Assembly (NCBI RefSeq): GCF_025263265.1
Contig: NZ_CP079869.1
Coordinates: 2,356,001 to 2,420,000 of the forward strand
Source: Mycobacterium sp. SMC-4
GTDB lineage: Bacteria > Actinomycetota > Actinomycetes > Mycobacteriales > Mycobacteriaceae
Direction of reading: 5' to 3'
Length of the DNA stretch: 64,000 bases
Shown piece by piece: positions 26,755-38,906 of the stretch (positions are counted from its first letter, which is position 1; each line of letters starts with the position of its first letter). A model generated the notes under the pieces. That model did no database searches. It had not been told where the DNA came from and saw nothing but the letters and a program-made list of their open reading frames with translations. A program made the translations under genes and the position numbers.

Positions 26755-28029
26755 ATGGCAGAGAACCGGACCGAGGCCACCGCGTCGACGGCGATGGAGG
26801 CGCCCGACCTCGAAGCGGTGTCCGCAAAGACCCCCGAGCACGGGTTCTTCACCCGGCTCTACACCGGCACCGGCGCATTCGAGATCGTCGGCAGGCGCAA
26901 GCTCTGGTATACGGTCACCGGGCTGATCGTCCTGGTGGCGCTGGCTGCGATTCTGTTGCGCGGGTTCAGCTTCGGCATCGACTTCGAGGGTGGCACCAAG
27001 GTGTCACTTCCGCGGGGGACTGGCGAGATCACCACCTCGCAGGTCGAGACGGTGTTCAGCGACACGATAGGTAACGCACCCGACTCGGTGGTGATCGTCG
27101 GCGCCGGCGACTCGGCCACTTTCCAGATCCGCTCCGAAACCCTGACCAACGAGCAGACCGAGGAACTGCGCACCGCGTTGTTCGAGGCATTCCAGCCGAT
27201 CGGTGCGGACGGGCAGCCAAACAGGCTGGCCGTGAGCGACTCCGCAGTCTCGGAGACGTGGGGTGGTCAGATCACCCAGAAAGCGCTGATCGCGCTGGCA
27301 GTATTCCTGGTGCTGGCTGCCCTCTACATCACGGTGCGCTACGAGCGGTACATGGCGGTGGCGGCTCTGGCTGCGCTGGCCTTCGACTTGGTGGTCACCG
27401 CCGGGGTGTACGCGTTGGTCGGTTTCGAGGTCACGCCGGCCACTGTGATCGGGTTGCTGACCATTCTCGGTTTCTCGCTCTATGACACCGTGATCGTCTT
27501 CGACAAGGTCGAGGAGAACACCGCCGGGTACGAGCACACCACCCGTCGCACGTTCGCCGAGCACGCCAACCTGGCGGTCAACCAGACCTTCATGCGTTCG
27601 ATCAACACCACCGTCATCTCGGTGCTGCCGATCATCGCGTTGATGGTCATCGCGGCCTGGCTGCTCGGCGTGGGCACCCTGATGGACCTGGCGTTGGTGC
27701 AACTCGTCGGCGTCATGGTCGGAACCTATTCGTCGATCTACTTCGCCACGCCACTGCTGGTCAGCCTGCGCGAACGCACCGAACCGGTCCGCAAGCACAC
27801 CCGCAAGGTGCTCAACCGGCGTGCGGCGACAGCAGCCAAGGCCGCCGGCGGGGCCCAGTTGTCGGAGACCAATGACGATGAGGCCATCCGCGACGAGCCC
27901 AGCCCGGCCACCGTGACCGTGCCGGTCACCCCGCCGCCGGACAAGCCCGCGCCCGGCGCCCGCCCGGTCCGGCCGACGTCGAGCCGGACGGGACGTCCGT
28001 CGGGTAAGCGCACCCCGCGGGGGCGGTAA
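26755..28029 (+). CDS. secF: Protein translocase subunit SecF
   Basis: The product has 424 residues with six membrane helices. The SecF signature FGIDFEGGTKVSL follows the first helix, and the RND-like core TVIGLLTILGFSLYDTVIVFDKVEENT is intact, with the conserved Asp. The tail (about residues 350-424) is basic, Pro-rich and probably disordered. It works with SecD in export. Confidence 0.96.
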   Translation: MAENRTEATASTAMEAPDLEAVSAKTPEHGFFTRLYTGTGAFEIVGRRKLWYTVTGLIVLVALAAILLRGFSFGIDFEGGTKVSLPRGTGEITTSQVETVFSDTIGNAPDSVVIVGAGDSATFQIRSETLTNEQTEELRTALFEAFQPIGADGQPNRLAVSDSAVSETWGGQITQKALIALAVFLVLAALYITVRYERYMAVAALAALAFDLVVTAGVYALVGFEVTPATVIGLLTILGFSLYDTVIVFDKVEENTAGYEHTTRRTFAEHANLAVNQTFMRSINTTVISVLPIIALMVIAAWLLGVGTLMDLALVQLVGVMVGTYSSIYFATPLLVSLRERTEPVRKHTRKVLNRRAATAAKAAGGAQLSETNDDEAIRDEPSPATVTVPVTPPPDKPAPGARPVRPTSSRTGRPSGKRTPRGR

Positions 28030-28034
28030 TTTCG

Positions 28035-29681
28035 GTGGCTCGACGTTGGGCGGCGGTGGCCACGGCGCTGGCGATGCTCGGCGGCATGGGGTTGACCTCG
28101 TGTTCGCGTGGTGCAGCCGACTCCATCGACTACGCCATCGACGGTGCCCTGACCACGTACAACACCAACACCGTCGAAGGCGCAGCCTCGGGCGGTCCGC
28201 AGGCGTTCGCGCGGGTGCTGACCGGTTTCAACTACCACGGCCCGGAGGGTCAGGTGGTCGGTGATCACGACTTCGGCACCATCGCCGTGGTCGGCCGCAC
28301 CCCGCTGATCCTCGACTACGAGATCAGCCCCGAGGCGGTTTATTCCGACGGCAAACCCATCACCTGCGAAGACATGGTGCTGGCCTGGGCCGCGCAGTCG
28401 GGCCGGTTCCCGGCGTTCGACGCAGCCAGCCGCGCCGGTTACGCCGACATCGCCACCATCGACTGTGCGCCGGGCCAAAAGAAGGCCCGGGTGTCTTTCG
28501 CGCAGGACCGCGGATTCGTCGACTACGGCCAGCTGTTCGCGGCGACCTCGCTGATGCCTGCGCACGTCATCGCCGACGAACTCGGTCTCGGCGACGGCGG
28601 CGTCACCACGGCGCTGCAGAACAACGACGGCCCGGTCGCCGAACGCATCGCCGCGGTATGGAACAACACCTGGCGGCTGACCCCCGACCTGGACCTCAAG
28701 AAGTTCCCCTCGTCGGGACCCTACAAATTGGACTCGGTCGGCGAGGACGGCACCGTGGTGCTCGTCGCCAACGACAGGTGGTGGGGGACACCGGCGGTCA
28801 CCGACCGGGTCACGGTGTGGCCCCGCAGCGCCGATCTGCAGGACCGGGTCAACCAGGGCGCCTACGACGTCGTCGACATCGCGGCCGGATCGTCGGGGAC
28901 GCTGAACCTGCCCGACGACTACGTCCGCGCCGATGCGCCCTCAGCAGGTATCGAGCAGCTGATCTTCGCCTCGCAGGGGCCGCTGGCCGACACACCGGCA
29001 CGCCGGGCACTGGCGCTGTGCACACCGCGCGACGTCATCGCGCGCAACGCCGAGGTGGGGGTGGCCAATTCCCGGCTGAACACCACGACCGAAGACGCCT
29101 ACAGCCCCGCCGAGGTCACACCCCAGGTCAACGAGTTCGCCGCCGCCAACCCGATTGCGGCGCGCGAGGCGCTGGCCGGAGCGCCGCTGACCGTACGCAT
29201 CGGCTACCAGACACCCAATGCCCGGCTGGCCGCCACCGTCGGGGCCATCGCACGGTCATGCGCGCCGGCGGGTATCACCATCGAGGATGTCGCCACCGAA
29301 CAAACGGGTCCGCTCACGTTGCGCAACAACGAGATCGATGTGCTGATCGCCAGCGTCGGTGGGGCCGGCGGCAGCGGTTCGTCAGGGTCCTCGGCGATCG
29401 ACGCCTACAGCCTGCACAGCGCCAACGGCAACAACCTGCCGCGCTACTCCAACGAACGCATCGACGGAATCATCGCCACGATTGCGGTGATCTCCGACCC
29501 GAAGGAGTTGGCGCGGCTGCTGGCCGAGGCCGGTCCCATTTTGTGGGGCGACATGCCCACGCTGCCGCTGTACCGTCAACAGCGCACCTTGCTGACGTCG
29601 TCGAAGATGTTTGCGGTGAGTAGCAATCCGACCCGGTGGGGGGCGGGCTGGAACATGGACCGGTGGAGGTTGAGCCAATGA
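28035..29681 (+). CDS. Family 5 solute-binding lipoprotein
   Basis: The product has 548 residues. The N-terminus has a signal peptide with lipobox LTSC (Cys about residue 23), followed by a solute-binding protein family 5 fold (oligopeptide/dipeptide/nickel type) with [26 protein letters not shown] and the C-terminal [16 protein letters not shown]. No permease or ATPase genes are nearby. It lies 5 bp after secF and overlaps apt by ATGA, the same place as M. tuberculosis Rv2585c. Its ligand is unknown. Confidence 0.85.
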   Translation: MARRWAAVATALAMLGGMGLTSCSRGAADSIDYAIDGALTTYNTNTVEGAASGGPQAFARVLTGFNYHGPEGQVVGDHDFGTIAVVGRTPLILDYEISPEAVYSDGKPITCEDMVLAWAAQSGRFPAFDAASRAGYADIATIDCAPGQKKARVSFAQDRGFVDYGQLFAATSLMPAHVIADELGLGDGGVTTALQNNDGPVAERIAAVWNNTWRLTPDLDLKKFPSSGPYKLDSVGEDGTVVLVANDRWWGTPAVTDRVTVWPRSADLQDRVNQGAYDVVDIAAGSSGTLNLPDDYVRADAPSAGIEQLIFASQGPLADTPARRALALCTPRDVIARNAEVGVANSRLNTTTEDAYSPAEVTPQVNEFAAANPIAAREALAGAPLTVRIGYQTPNARLAATVGAIARSCAPAGITIEDVATEQTGPLTLRNNEIDVLIASVGGAGGSGSSGSSAIDAYSLHSANGNNLPRYSNERIDGIIATIAVISDPKELARLLAEAGPILWGDMPTLPLYRQQRTLLTSSKMFAVSSNPTRWGAGWNMDRWRLSQ

Positions 29682-30211
29682 CCTCTACCGGCGACGTCGC
29701 CGACGTGATCGGTTCGCTGCTCCGGGAGGTACCGGATTTTCCCGAACCGGGGGTGCAGTTCAAGGACCTGACCCCGGTGCTGGCCGATCCGCATGGGTTG
29801 GCGCAGGTGTGCCAGGCGATCGCCGAGGCGGCCAGCGGAGCAGACCTCATCGCCGGTGTGGACGCGCGAGGGTTTCTGCTGGGCGGGGCGGTGGCCCTAC
29901 ACCTCGGTGTCGGGGTGCTGGCCGTGCGCAAGGGCGGGAAGCTGCCCCCACCGGTGCTGAGCCAGACCTACAGCTTGGAGTACGGCAGCGCCACACTGGA
30001 GGTACCTGCTGACGGCGTGAGCCTGGCCGGTCGTTCGGTCGTGGTCATCGACGATGTGCTGGCCACCGGCGGAACATTGGCTGCGACCCATCGGTTGCTC
30101 ACCTCAGCAGGTGCGACGGTGACGCGCGCGGTGGTGATGCTGGAGCTGACCGAACTGGGCGGACGTAGCGCGGTCCAACCCGTCCCGGTCACGAGCCTGT
30201 ACACCGTCTGA
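29678..30211 (+). CDS. apt: Adenine phosphoribosyltransferase
   Basis: The product has 177 residues and converts adenine and PRPP to AMP (purine salvage). The PRPP-binding loop [16 protein letters not shown] is complete, and [17 protein letters not shown] and [12 protein letters not shown] are family motifs. GGAGGT precedes the ATG, which overlaps the lipoprotein stop. Placement before relA joins purine salvage with (p)ppGpp metabolism. Confidence 0.96.
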   Translation: MTSTGDVADVIGSLLREVPDFPEPGVQFKDLTPVLADPHGLAQVCQAIAEAASGADLIAGVDARGFLLGGAVALHLGVGVLAVRKGGKLPPPVLSQTYSLEYGSATLEVPADGVSLAGRSVVVIDDVLATGGTLAATHRLLTSAGATVTRAVVMLELTELGGRSAVQPVPVTSLYTV

Positions 30212-30216
30212 ACGGA

Positions 30217-30222
30217 TATCCT
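30217..30222 (+). promoter_or_regulatory. -10 hexamer before relA
   Basis: TATCCT lies in the 39-bp gap between apt and relA, 28 bp before the relA ATG; it may provide a separate promoter. Confidence 0.4.
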
Positions 30223-30250
30223 GCCAACAGCGAGTCCTGTGGAGGTGAGC

Positions 30251-32614
30251 ATGGCCGACGAGGTCCAGACCGGTCCGCGTGCGGGCCAGGCTGTGCAGCC
30301 GCCTCCCGCGCCCGTACCGCCGGCCGAAACCTCCTCCGAAGTCGCCAAGACGTCGACCAGCGCATCGCGTCGGGTGCGTGCCCGATTGGCGCGCCGGATG
30401 ACGTCGCAGCGCAGTGCCATCAACCCGGTGCTCGAACCGCTGGTCGCGGTGCACAAGGAGTTCTACCCGAAGGCCAACCTGACGCTGCTGCAGCGCGCCT
30501 ACGAGGTTGCCGAGCAACGGCACGCCGATCAGCTGCGGCGCTCTGGTGATCCGTACATCACCCACCCGCTGGCGGTCGCCAACATCCTGGCCGAACTGGG
30601 CATGGACACCACCACGTTGATCGCGGCGCTTCTGCATGACACCGTCGAGGACACCGGCTACACGCTGGAGGCGTTGACTGACGAGTTCGGCGTCGAAGTC
30701 GGTCATCTCGTCGACGGCGTGACCAAGCTCGACAAGGTCGCGCTGGGCACCGCCGCCGAGGGCGAGACCATTCGCAAGATGATCATCGCGATGGCCCGCG
30801 ACCCGCGGGTGCTGGTGATCAAGGTGGCCGACCGGCTGCACAACATGCGCACGATGCGGTTCCTGCCGCCGGAGAAGCAGGCCCGAAAAGCCCGCGAGAC
30901 CTTGGAAGTCATTGCCCCCCTTGCGCATCGGCTGGGCATGGCCACGGTCAAGTGGGAGCTTGAGGATCTGGCCTTTGCGATCCTGCATCCCAAGAAATAC
31001 GAGGAGATCGTGCGGCTGGTCGCCGACCGCGCCCCGTCGCGCGACACCTACCTGGCCAAGGTTCGTGCCGAGATCAACAACACGTTGAGTGCGTCGAAGA
31101 TCAGTGCCGTCGTGGAAGGCCGGCCCAAGCACTACTGGTCGATCTATCAGAAGATGATCGTCAAGGGCCGTGACTTCGACGACATCCACGACCTGGTCGG
31201 CGTGCGTATTCTGTGCGACGAGATCCGCGACTGTTATGCCGCGGTGGGGGTCGTGCACTCGTTGTGGCAGCCGATGGCCGGCCGGTTCAAGGACTACATC
31301 GCCCAACCGCGCTACGGCGTGTATCAGTCGCTGCACACCACGGTGGTCGGCCCGGAGGGCAAGCCGCTGGAGGTGCAGATCCGGACCCGCGACATGCACC
31401 GCACCGCCGAATATGGCATCGCGGCACATTGGCGCTACAAAGAAGCCAAGGGCCGCAACGGTTTACCTGCCACCCACGCCGCCGCCGAGATCGACGACAT
31501 GGCCTGGATGCGGCAACTGCTGGACTGGCAGCGAGAAGCCGCCGACCCCGGTGAGTTCCTGGAGTCGCTGCGTTACGACCTGGCGGTGCGGGAGATCTTC
31601 GTGTTCACCCCGAAGGGAGATGTGATCACGCTGCCGGCCGGGTCGACGCCGATCGACTTCGCCTATGCGGTGCACACCGAGGTCGGGCACCGCTGCATCG
31701 GTGCCCGTGTCAACGGTCGGCTGGTCGCGCTGGAGCGCAAGCTGGAGAACGGCGAAGTCGTCGAGATCTTCACATCCAAAGCGCTCAACGCCGGCCCGTC
31801 GCGGGACTGGCAGACCTTTGTGGTCTCACCGCGCGCCAAGGCCAAAATCCGGCAGTGGTTCGCCAAGGAGCGTCGTGAGGAGGCGCTGGAGGCCGGTAAG
31901 GAAGCCATCGCCCGAGAGGTGCGCCGGGGCGGACTACCGTTGCAGCGCTTGATGACCGCCGAGTCCATGGCGGCGCTGGCCCGGGAGCTGCGCTACGCCG
32001 ATCTCTCGGCGCTCTACACGGCAGTCGGCGAGGGTCACGTGTCGGCGCGGCACGTGGTACAGCGCCTGGTCGCCCAGGTCGGTGACGACGACGAGGCCAC
32101 CGACGAGCTGGCCGAACGTTCCACACCGTCGAGCATGCCGGTGCGCCAGCGCACCAGCGACGACGTCGGCGTCGCGGTGCCGGGGGCGCCGGGGGTGCTG
32201 ACCAAGCTCGCCAAATGCTGCACGCCGGTACCAGGTGACAACATCATGGGTTTCGTGACACGCGGCGGCGGTGTCAGCGTGCACCGCACGGACTGCACCA
32301 ACGCCACGTCGCTGCAGGAGCAGTCCGAACGCATCATCGAGGTGGCGTGGGCACCCTCACCGCATTCGGTGTTCCTGGTGGCCATCCAGGTCGAGGCGCT
32401 CGACCGCCACCGGCTGCTCTCCGATGTCACCCGGGTGCTGGCCGACGAGAAGGTCAACATCCTCTCGGCGTCGGTGACGACGTCCAACGACCGGGTCGCG
32501 ATCAGCCGGTTCACCTTCGAGATGGGCGACCCCAAGCATCTGGGCCACGTGCTCAATGTGGTGCGCAACGTCGAAGGCGTCTACGACGTCTACCGCGTCA
32601 CATCGGCTGCCTGA
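30251..32614 (+). CDS. relA: Bifunctional (p)ppGpp synthetase/hydrolase Rel
   Basis: The product has 787 residues. A disordered N-terminus is followed by the HD hydrolase domain ([33 protein letters not shown]), the synthetase domain ([42 protein letters not shown]), a TGS domain ([29 protein letters not shown]), a helical/Cys-containing region ([28 protein letters not shown]) and a C-terminal ACT domain. Both active sites look intact, so it makes and degrades the stringent-response alarmone. The ATG at 30251 follows GGAGG; a GTG lies at 30239. Confidence 0.97.
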   Translation: MADEVQTGPRAGQAVQPPPAPVPPAETSSEVAKTSTSASRRVRARLARRMTSQRSAINPVLEPLVAVHKEFYPKANLTLLQRAYEVAEQRHADQLRRSGDPYITHPLAVANILAELGMDTTTLIAALLHDTVEDTGYTLEALTDEFGVEVGHLVDGVTKLDKVALGTAAEGETIRKMIIAMARDPRVLVIKVADRLHNMRTMRFLPPEKQARKARETLEVIAPLAHRLGMATVKWELEDLAFAILHPKKYEEIVRLVADRAPSRDTYLAKVRAEINNTLSASKISAVVEGRPKHYWSIYQKMIVKGRDFDDIHDLVGVRILCDEIRDCYAAVGVVHSLWQPMAGRFKDYIAQPRYGVYQSLHTTVVGPEGKPLEVQIRTRDMHRTAEYGIAAHWRYKEAKGRNGLPATHAAAEIDDMAWMRQLLDWQREAADPGEFLESLRYDLAVREIFVFTPKGDVITLPAGSTPIDFAYAVHTEVGHRCIGARVNGRLVALERKLENGEVVEIFTSKALNAGPSRDWQTFVVSPRAKAKIRQWFAKERREEALEAGKEAIAREVRRGGLPLQRLMTAESMAALARELRYADLSALYTAVGEGHVSARHVVQRLVAQVGDDDEATDELAERSTPSSMPVRQRTSDDVGVAVPGAPGVLTKLAKCCTPVPGDNIMGFVTRGGGVSVHRTDCTNATSLQEQSERIIEVAWAPSPHSVFLVAIQVEALDRHRLLSDVTRVLADEKVNILSASVTTSNDRVAISRFTFEMGDPKHLGHVLNVVRNVEGVYDVYRVTSAA

Positions 32615-32618
32615 GCCG

Positions 32619-33515
<897 letters not shown>

Positions 33516-33590
33516 AGCCGGCATCCTCCTCGGGTGTCGATCGGTCGGCACCGAGTGTGCCACGCGAGACAGGCGTGGGAAGCTGGACGG

Positions 33591-34268
33591 GTGTTGATCA
33601 CCGGATTCCCGGCCGGCATGTTGGCGTGCAACTGCTACGTGCTGGCCCCGCGACAGGGCGCCGACGCCATCGTCGTCGACCCTGGGCAACGGGCGATGGC
33701 ACCGCTGCGGCGGATCCTGGACGAAAACCGGCTGACCCCGGCGGCAGTGCTGCTCACGCATGGCCACATCGACCACATGTGGTCTGCGCAGAAGGTCGCT
33801 GACACCTACGGTTGCCCGACATTCATCCATCCGGCGGACCGGTACATGCTCACCGACCCGGTCAAGGCGTTCGGTCAGGGATTTTTCGTCGGCGTGGGCC
33901 GGTTGGCCGTCGCGGCGTTGTTCCGTGAGCCCAAGCAGGTGCTCGAGCTCGACCGGGACGGTGACAAAATCGAGCTCGGTGGCATCACGGTCGCCGTCGA
34001 TCACACCCCGGGTCATACGCGGGGCTCGGTGGTGTTTCGCGTCGAGCAGGGGCCCGAACAGGTGGCCTTCACCGGCGACACCCTGTTCCGCTCCTCGGTC
34101 GGGCGTACCGATTTGCCGGGCGGCAGCGGCCGGGATCTGATGGAGTCGCTGGTGACCAAACTGTTGGTGCTCGACGACGAGACCCTGGTATTACCGGGAC
34201 ACGGCGAGCGCAGCACCATCGGCATCGAACGCCATACCAACCCTTTCCTCGAAGGTCTGACAGCGTGA
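33591..34268 (+). CDS. Metallo-beta-lactamase-fold hydrolase (glyoxalase II-like)
   Basis: The product has 225 residues. The metal-binding motif [10 protein letters not shown] (HxHxDH) is present, with further ligands in [17 protein letters not shown] and LPGHGE. Family members hydrolyse thioesters such as S-lactoylglutathione; mycobacteria use mycothiol, so the natural substrate may be a mycothiol ester. The GTG at 33591 gives the compact family N-terminus. It overlaps hisS by GTGA. Confidence 0.92.
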   Translation: MLITGFPAGMLACNCYVLAPRQGADAIVVDPGQRAMAPLRRILDENRLTPAAVLLTHGHIDHMWSAQKVADTYGCPTFIHPADRYMLTDPVKAFGQGFFVGVGRLAVAALFREPKQVLELDRDGDKIELGGITVAVDHTPGHTRGSVVFRVEQGPEQVAFTGDTLFRSSVGRTDLPGGSGRDLMESLVTKLLVLDDETLVLPGHGERSTIGIERHTNPFLEGLTA

Positions 34269-35542
34269 CTGACACCTCCCCCCGGACGTCGTTTCGGGCC
34301 CCCAAGGGCGTCCCCGACTACCTACCGCCTGAGTCGGCCGAGTTCGTGGCTGTGCGCGGTGGGCTGCTCGACGCCGCTCGGCGCGCCGGGTACGGCGACA
34401 TCGAGTTGCCGATTTTCGAAGACACCGCTTTGTTCGCCCGCGGGGTGGGGGAGTCGACCGACGTGGTGTCCAAGGAGATGTACACCTTCGCCGACCGGGG
34501 TGACCGCTCGGTCACCTTGCGTCCGGAAGGTACCGCCGGGGTGATGCGGGCGGTGATCGAGCATGGTCTGGACCGTGGTCAGTTGCCGGTCAAGCTCTGC
34601 TACTCAGGGCCGTTTTTCCGCTACGAACGCCCACAGGCCGGCCGCTACCGCCAGCTGCAGCAGGTCGGCGTGGAGGCCATCGGCGTCGACGATCCGGCGT
34701 TGGACGCCGAGGTGATCGCGGTCGCCGACGCCGGGTTCCGATCTCTGGGACTGGACGGATTCCGGCTGGAGATCACGTCGCTGGGTGATGACTCGTGCCG
34801 TCCGCAGTACCGAGAGTTGCTGCAGGACTTCCTGTTCTCGCTGGATCTGGACGAAGAGACGCGAACTCGGGCGAGCATCAACCCGCTTCGGGTTCTCGAC
34901 GACAAACGCCCGAACGTGCGGAAGATGACTGCCGATGCCCCGGTGATGCTCGACCATCTCTCTGCACCGGCCAAGGCCCATTTCGACACGGTGCTGGCAC
35001 ATCTGGATGCGTTGTCGGTGCCTTACGTGATCAATCCGCGGATGGTGCGCGGCCTGGACTACTACACCAAGACGACGTTCGAGTTCGTCCACGACGGTCT
35101 CGGTGCGCAGTCGGGCATCGGTGGTGGCGGCCGCTACGACGGGCTGATGCGTCAACTCGGTGGAAAAGATCTGTCCGGCATCGGTTTCGGTCTTGGTGTC
35201 GACCGCACATTGCTGGCATTGCACGCCGAGGGCAAGATCGCCGGCGCTGGCGCGCGAGTCGATGTCTACGCCGTGCCCGTCGGGGCCGATGCGAAGGTGC
35301 GCCTGGCGGTGCTGGCGGCGGAGCTGCGCCAGGCGGGCGTGCGGGTCGACATGGCTTACGGTGACCGCAGCCTCAAGGGTGCGATGAAGGGGGCCGACCG
35401 CTCCGGTGCGGCCATCGCCCTGGTCGCCGGCGAACGGGACCTGCAGGCGGGCACGGTCGGGGTGAAGAGCCTGGCCACCGGTGAGCAAGTGGACATCCCC
35501 CTCGACGACGTGGTGGCAGAGGTCCTATCCCGGCTGGCCTGA
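34265..35542 (+). CDS. hisS: Histidyl-tRNA synthetase
   Basis: The product has 425 residues and is a class II synthetase. Motif 2 [24 protein letters not shown], the histidine-specific loops [15 protein letters not shown] and [15 protein letters not shown], and motif 3 [10 protein letters not shown] are present. The start overlaps the metallo-hydrolase stop; the 3' end overlaps the convergent tetR gene by 18 bp. Confidence 0.97.
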   Translation: MTDTSPRTSFRAPKGVPDYLPPESAEFVAVRGGLLDAARRAGYGDIELPIFEDTALFARGVGESTDVVSKEMYTFADRGDRSVTLRPEGTAGVMRAVIEHGLDRGQLPVKLCYSGPFFRYERPQAGRYRQLQQVGVEAIGVDDPALDAEVIAVADAGFRSLGLDGFRLEITSLGDDSCRPQYRELLQDFLFSLDLDEETRTRASINPLRVLDDKRPNVRKMTADAPVMLDHLSAPAKAHFDTVLAHLDALSVPYVINPRMVRGLDYYTKTTFEFVHDGLGAQSGIGGGGRYDGLMRQLGGKDLSGIGFGLGVDRTLLALHAEGKIAGAGARVDVYAVPVGADAKVRLAVLAAELRQAGVRVDMAYGDRSLKGAMKGADRSGAAIALVAGERDLQAGTVGVKSLATGEQVDIPLDDVVAEVLSRLA

Positions 35543-36196
35543 CTGAGCCGGGTTGAGAATGCCGGGAATGACGAAGTCGCGCAGCAGCGCACGGCGCTCT
35601 TGTCTCGTCTCGTCGGGCCGCGTTGTGAGGTGTTCCATCAGAAGCATTTGTGCCACCCGCACCAGCCAGTCGGCGACGGCGTCGGGGTCGAGGTGTGCGC
35701 GCAGTTCACCGGCGGCTTTGGCCGCCTCCACGTGCGGTCGCAACACGTCGCGAATTCGGTCGCGGAACGAGCCGGACGCCGCGACGGAGACTGTCATGGT
35801 CAGGCTTTCTGGAGAGAACAGCACGCTGAGCCACCGGGACTGTTCGACGGCTCCGACCGCGCCGTCGAGTGCATCGAGCAGGCGGTCGCCGAAGGACCCG
35901 TCGTCGCGTTGCAGCGCCCGTTCGGCGCCGTCGATGACTCCGGCCGTCTCGCGTAGAAGTACGAAAGCCAGGACGTCGTCGCGCGTCCCGAAATACCGGT
36001 ACACCGTGGTGCGGTGCACCGAGGCCGCTTTGGCGATGTCGTCGACGGTCGTGCGATTGACGCCACGCCGCTCGTAGCAGACTTCAGCCGCGTCCAGTAG
36101 GCGCCGGCGAGCCTCGTCGTCGTCGACCGGCGGCCGGTCACCCCAGGGTGCAGGGCGCGAGGCCGGCTCGGTGACGCGAAGTCGGCGCGGTGTCAC
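35525..36196 (-). CDS. TetR-family transcriptional regulator
   Basis: The product has 223 residues. The helix-turn-helix is at about residues 30-75 ([30 protein letters not shown]); the C-terminal ligand domain is unassigned. The GTG at 36196 follows GGAG. It lies 66 bp downstream of the P450 on the same strand, so it may be co-transcribed with it and control it. Its last 18 bp overlap hisS tail to tail. Confidence 0.88.
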   Translation of the reverse strand: MTPRRLRVTEPASRPAPWGDRPPVDDDEARRRLLDAAEVCYERRGVNRTTVDDIAKAASVHRTTVYRYFGTRDDVLAFVLLRETAGVIDGAERALQRDDGSFGDRLLDALDGAVGAVEQSRWLSVLFSPESLTMTVSVAASGSFRDRIRDVLRPHVEAAKAAGELRAHLDPDAVADWLVRVAQMLLMEHLTTRPDETRQERRALLRDFVIPGILNPAQSGQPG

Positions 36197-36262
36197 GATC
36201 TTCTCCGTCCCGGTGGGGCAACATTGAGAAACAACCTAGCGAATGCCTCGCGGCATTCGGTC

Positions 36263-37537
36263 TCACTCGGCGGCGGTACGCACGCCAGCGGGCTGCCCGC
36301 ATCTCGTAAAGGCGCCGGCGTCCGAACGGGAGCGCGATGGCGTGAACGTCACGTGCAGCGCATGTGGTCCACGTAGCGCGGTGCCGACCTGGCTTGTGAT
36401 GGTGGAGGTTTCGGCGTGCCGTGAATCGAGCGCGAGGTCGGGTAACCGTTCGACGAGCGCCCGCAGCGCGGCGAGGAGTTCGGTGTTGGCCAGCCAATTC
36501 CCGATGCAGCTGTGTCGGCCCTGCCCGAACGACACGGTGGGCATCACATTGCGGGTGATGTCGAACTCGTCGGGCCGCGGATACACCGCTGGATCGCGGT
36601 TGGCGGCGTTGATGGCGAAGATCATCGGGGTCAGAGCGGGAATATCGATGCCCTGCCACGTCGTGGCCTCAGGGCAGGCGCGAGGCAGCATCCCGACGGC
36701 CGGTTCCCATCGCAGACCCTCCCACACCGCGGACTGCAGGTAGCGGTCCAAGTCAGACCGCAGTAGTTCCCATTGCCCGGGATGATTGAGCAGGGCCGAC
36801 AGGATGTTGCCCAAAGCCAGCGCGGTCGTGTCGGCACCGAGCGGGAACAGCATCCGAAGGAACGTCAATATCTCCTCGTCTGAAAGGTTCTCGCCGCCCT
36901 CGGTGGTTTCGTTGATCAGCATCGAAATCATGTCCTCGCCAGGTTCCCGGCGTCGCATGGCCAGCAGCGGAGCGACGTAGGCGGTGAATTCGGCGGCGCA
37001 CCTGACCGCCGCCGGGGGGTCGAAGGGGTATTGGATCATTGCCTGCGCCCAACGGTGAACGTTGGCTTCGTCGTCGACCGGGAAGCCCAGCAACCTGCTG
37101 ATGATCAGCAGCGAGTAGCGGTGCGTGAATTCGCCAACCAGATCGGCGGTGCCGCGCACGGTGAAGTGATCGATCAACTCGTTGATGACCGGTTCGATCA
37201 CCGGCTCCAGATAGTCCTGGACACGGGTGCGTCGCAGCGGAGCTGACACCAGGCTACGGCTGGCGCGATGTTCGGCACCCGACATGCTCAGTACCGTCCT
37301 GCCGAACACCGGTTCGGTGGTCATCGCGTACACCGGTGCCGCGGGAAATGTCGCTTCGTCGCGGAAGGCCGCACGGACCAGCTCGTCGGTCAACAGCAAG
37401 ACCGCTTTGACCCCGGCAAACGGAACGATCGCGTAGCGCCTTCGCTCGCGCAGTCGGGCGAGTACGGCATGGAGGTCCGGTTGGTCGTCGAACGCGAAAT
37501 CGATTCCCTCGACGTCGATGGGTCCCAGGGTCTGCAT
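36263..37537 (-). CDS. Cytochrome P450
   Basis: The product has 424 residues and is a soluble bacterial P450. All core motifs are visible: helix I GADTT at 234-238, the ExxR pair Glu273/Arg276 in WEGLRW, PERF-like region DEFDITR, and the heme loop SFGQGRHSCIG with Cys344. The usual acidic/alcohol pair of helix I is present as DT. About 20 extra C-terminal residues follow the last expected strand. No ferredoxin or reductase gene is adjacent. The substrate is unknown. Confidence 0.93.
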   Translation of the reverse strand: MQTLGPIDVEGIDFAFDDQPDLHAVLARLRERRRYAIVPFAGVKAVLLLTDELVRAAFRDEATFPAAPVYAMTTEPVFGRTVLSMSGAEHRASRSLVSAPLRRTRVQDYLEPVIEPVINELIDHFTVRGTADLVGEFTHRYSLLIISRLLGFPVDDEANVHRWAQAMIQYPFDPPAAVRCAAEFTAYVAPLLAMRRREPGEDMISMLINETTEGGENLSDEEILTFLRMLFPLGADTTALALGNILSALLNHPGQWELLRSDLDRYLQSAVWEGLRWEPAVGMLPRACPEATTWQGIDIPALTPMIFAINAANRDPAVYPRPDEFDITRNVMPTVSFGQGRHSCIGNWLANTELLAALRALVERLPDLALDSRHAETSTITSQVGTALRGPHALHVTFTPSRSRSDAGAFTRCGQPAGVRTAAE

Positions 37538-37676
37538 GAAGCCTCACGCTAGCCCTGATGCAACATTCAACGCAATATGTCGTGCGTTGCACAGGCTGCG
37601 GACGGCCGGTTTGGCTGCCCCGGAAACTCTGGGCTTTTACCGTGACAACCAGGATCGAGGCGAAGGAGTCGTCGCT

Positions 37677-38198
37677 ATGTGGTTTGACCAGTGGAACGAG
37701 ATTGTCAGGACCTTGCTGGTCGGTTGCGCCGCCTACGTCGCCCTGATTCTGGTGCTGCGAGTATCAGGCAAGCGCACCCTGGCAAAACTCAACGCGTTCG
37801 ACTTGGTGGTCACGGTCGCCGTCGGGTCGACCCTGGCCACCATCCTGCTCAACACTGATGTGTCGTTCGCCGAGGGCGCGGTCGCATTCGCGTTGCTCGC
37901 GACGCTGCAGTTCCTCGCTGCGACGATCTCGACCCGGTTTCAGGCTGGCCGCTCTGTGCTGACCGCGCGACCCACGCTGCTCCTGTCGGAAGGTCGTGTG
38001 CTCGAAGAGGCGTTGAGTCGTCAGCGGGTCAGCATCGACGAGATCCGGCAGGCAGTCCGGTCGTCAGGCCACGGTGACCTCAACGAGATCGCGGCAGTTG
38101 TCCTGGAGTCCGACGGGTCGCTGAGCGTCATCGCCGGGAACAAGGTCGGTGACTGGTCCGCGTTGGCGGGATTGAGGAACTTACCTCCCGCACGCTGA
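37677..38198 (+). CDS. DUF421 (YetF-like) membrane protein
   Basis: The product has 173 residues. Three hydrophobic helices (about 8-90) are followed by a cytoplasmic domain with the DUF421 signature SRQRVSIDEIRQAVRSSGHGDLNEIAAVVLESDGSLSVI. GAAGGAG precedes the ATG at 37677. Family function is poorly known (linked to spore germination and stress in Bacillus). It diverges from the P450 and converges on urtE. Confidence 0.88.
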   Translation: MWFDQWNEIVRTLLVGCAAYVALILVLRVSGKRTLAKLNAFDLVVTVAVGSTLATILLNTDVSFAEGAVAFALLATLQFLAATISTRFQAGRSVLTARPTLLLSEGRVLEEALSRQRVSIDEIRQAVRSSGHGDLNEIAAVVLESDGSLSVIAGNKVGDWSALAGLRNLPPAR

Positions 38199-38213
38199 TA
38201 GACGGCGGGCCGC

Positions 38214-38906
38214 TCAGATAGCCATCGCGGCTCGGACGTCGTCCTCCGATGCCGAGCCGCCGGTTCCGCTGGCGGTGACGCGGCCCGCCTCCAGGATGTA
38301 ATAGCGCTGCGACGACTCCAGCGCGAAGCCGATGTGCTGCTCGACGAGCAGCACCCCGAGGTCGCCCCGGTTGGTCAGCGCGGTGATCGCCTCTTCGATC
38401 TCGTGGACCACCGAAGGCTGGATACCCTCGGTCGGCTCATCGAGAATCAGGCACTTCGGGGTGGTGATCAACGCTCGCGCGATGGCGAGTTGTTGGCGCT
38501 GACCGCCGGAGAGCAGCCCGGCGCGCCGGCTCAGCAACTCCTTGAGCGCAGGGAAGAGATCGAGTTGCTCGTCGATGAGCGCTTTTCCGTTCTTGCGACC
38601 GTCGGCGACCACCTGGAGGTTCTCCGAGGTGGTCAGTTGTCCGAAGGACTGCTGGCCCTGCGGCACGTAGGCCAGGCCGCGGCCCACTCGGGCGCTGGGG
38701 CGCAGCTTGGTGACATCCTCGCCGTCGAACAGCACCTTGCCCGCTGCGCACTTGAGTAGACCGACCGCCGCGCGTAGCAGCGTGGTCTTGCCGGCACCGT
38801 TGTGTCCCATCACCGCGGCAACACCGTCGGTGGGCACCTCGACGCTGACGCCGTGGATGACCTCGCTGCGGCCGTAACCGGTGCGGACGTCGACCAGTTG
38901 CAACAT
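38214..38906 (-). CDS. urtE: Urea ABC transporter ATPase UrtE
   Basis: The product has 230 residues of the branched-chain amino acid/urea ABC ATPase type (LivF-like). Walker A is GHNGAGKTT, the signature LLSGGQRQQLAIARAL, and Walker B CLILDEPTEGIQPS. TGYGRSEVIHGVSVEVP at the N-terminus is characteristic of UrtE. It overlaps urtD by one base and is the last gene of the operon. Confidence 0.94.
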   Translation of the reverse strand: MLQLVDVRTGYGRSEVIHGVSVEVPTDGVAAVMGHNGAGKTTLLRAAVGLLKCAAGKVLFDGEDVTKLRPSARVGRGLAYVPQGQQSFGQLTTSENLQVVADGRKNGKALIDEQLDLFPALKELLSRRAGLLSGGQRQQLAIARALITTPKCLILDEPTEGIQPSVVHEIEEAITALTNRGDLGVLLVEQHIGFALESSQRYYILEAGRVTASGTGGSASEDDVRAAMAI

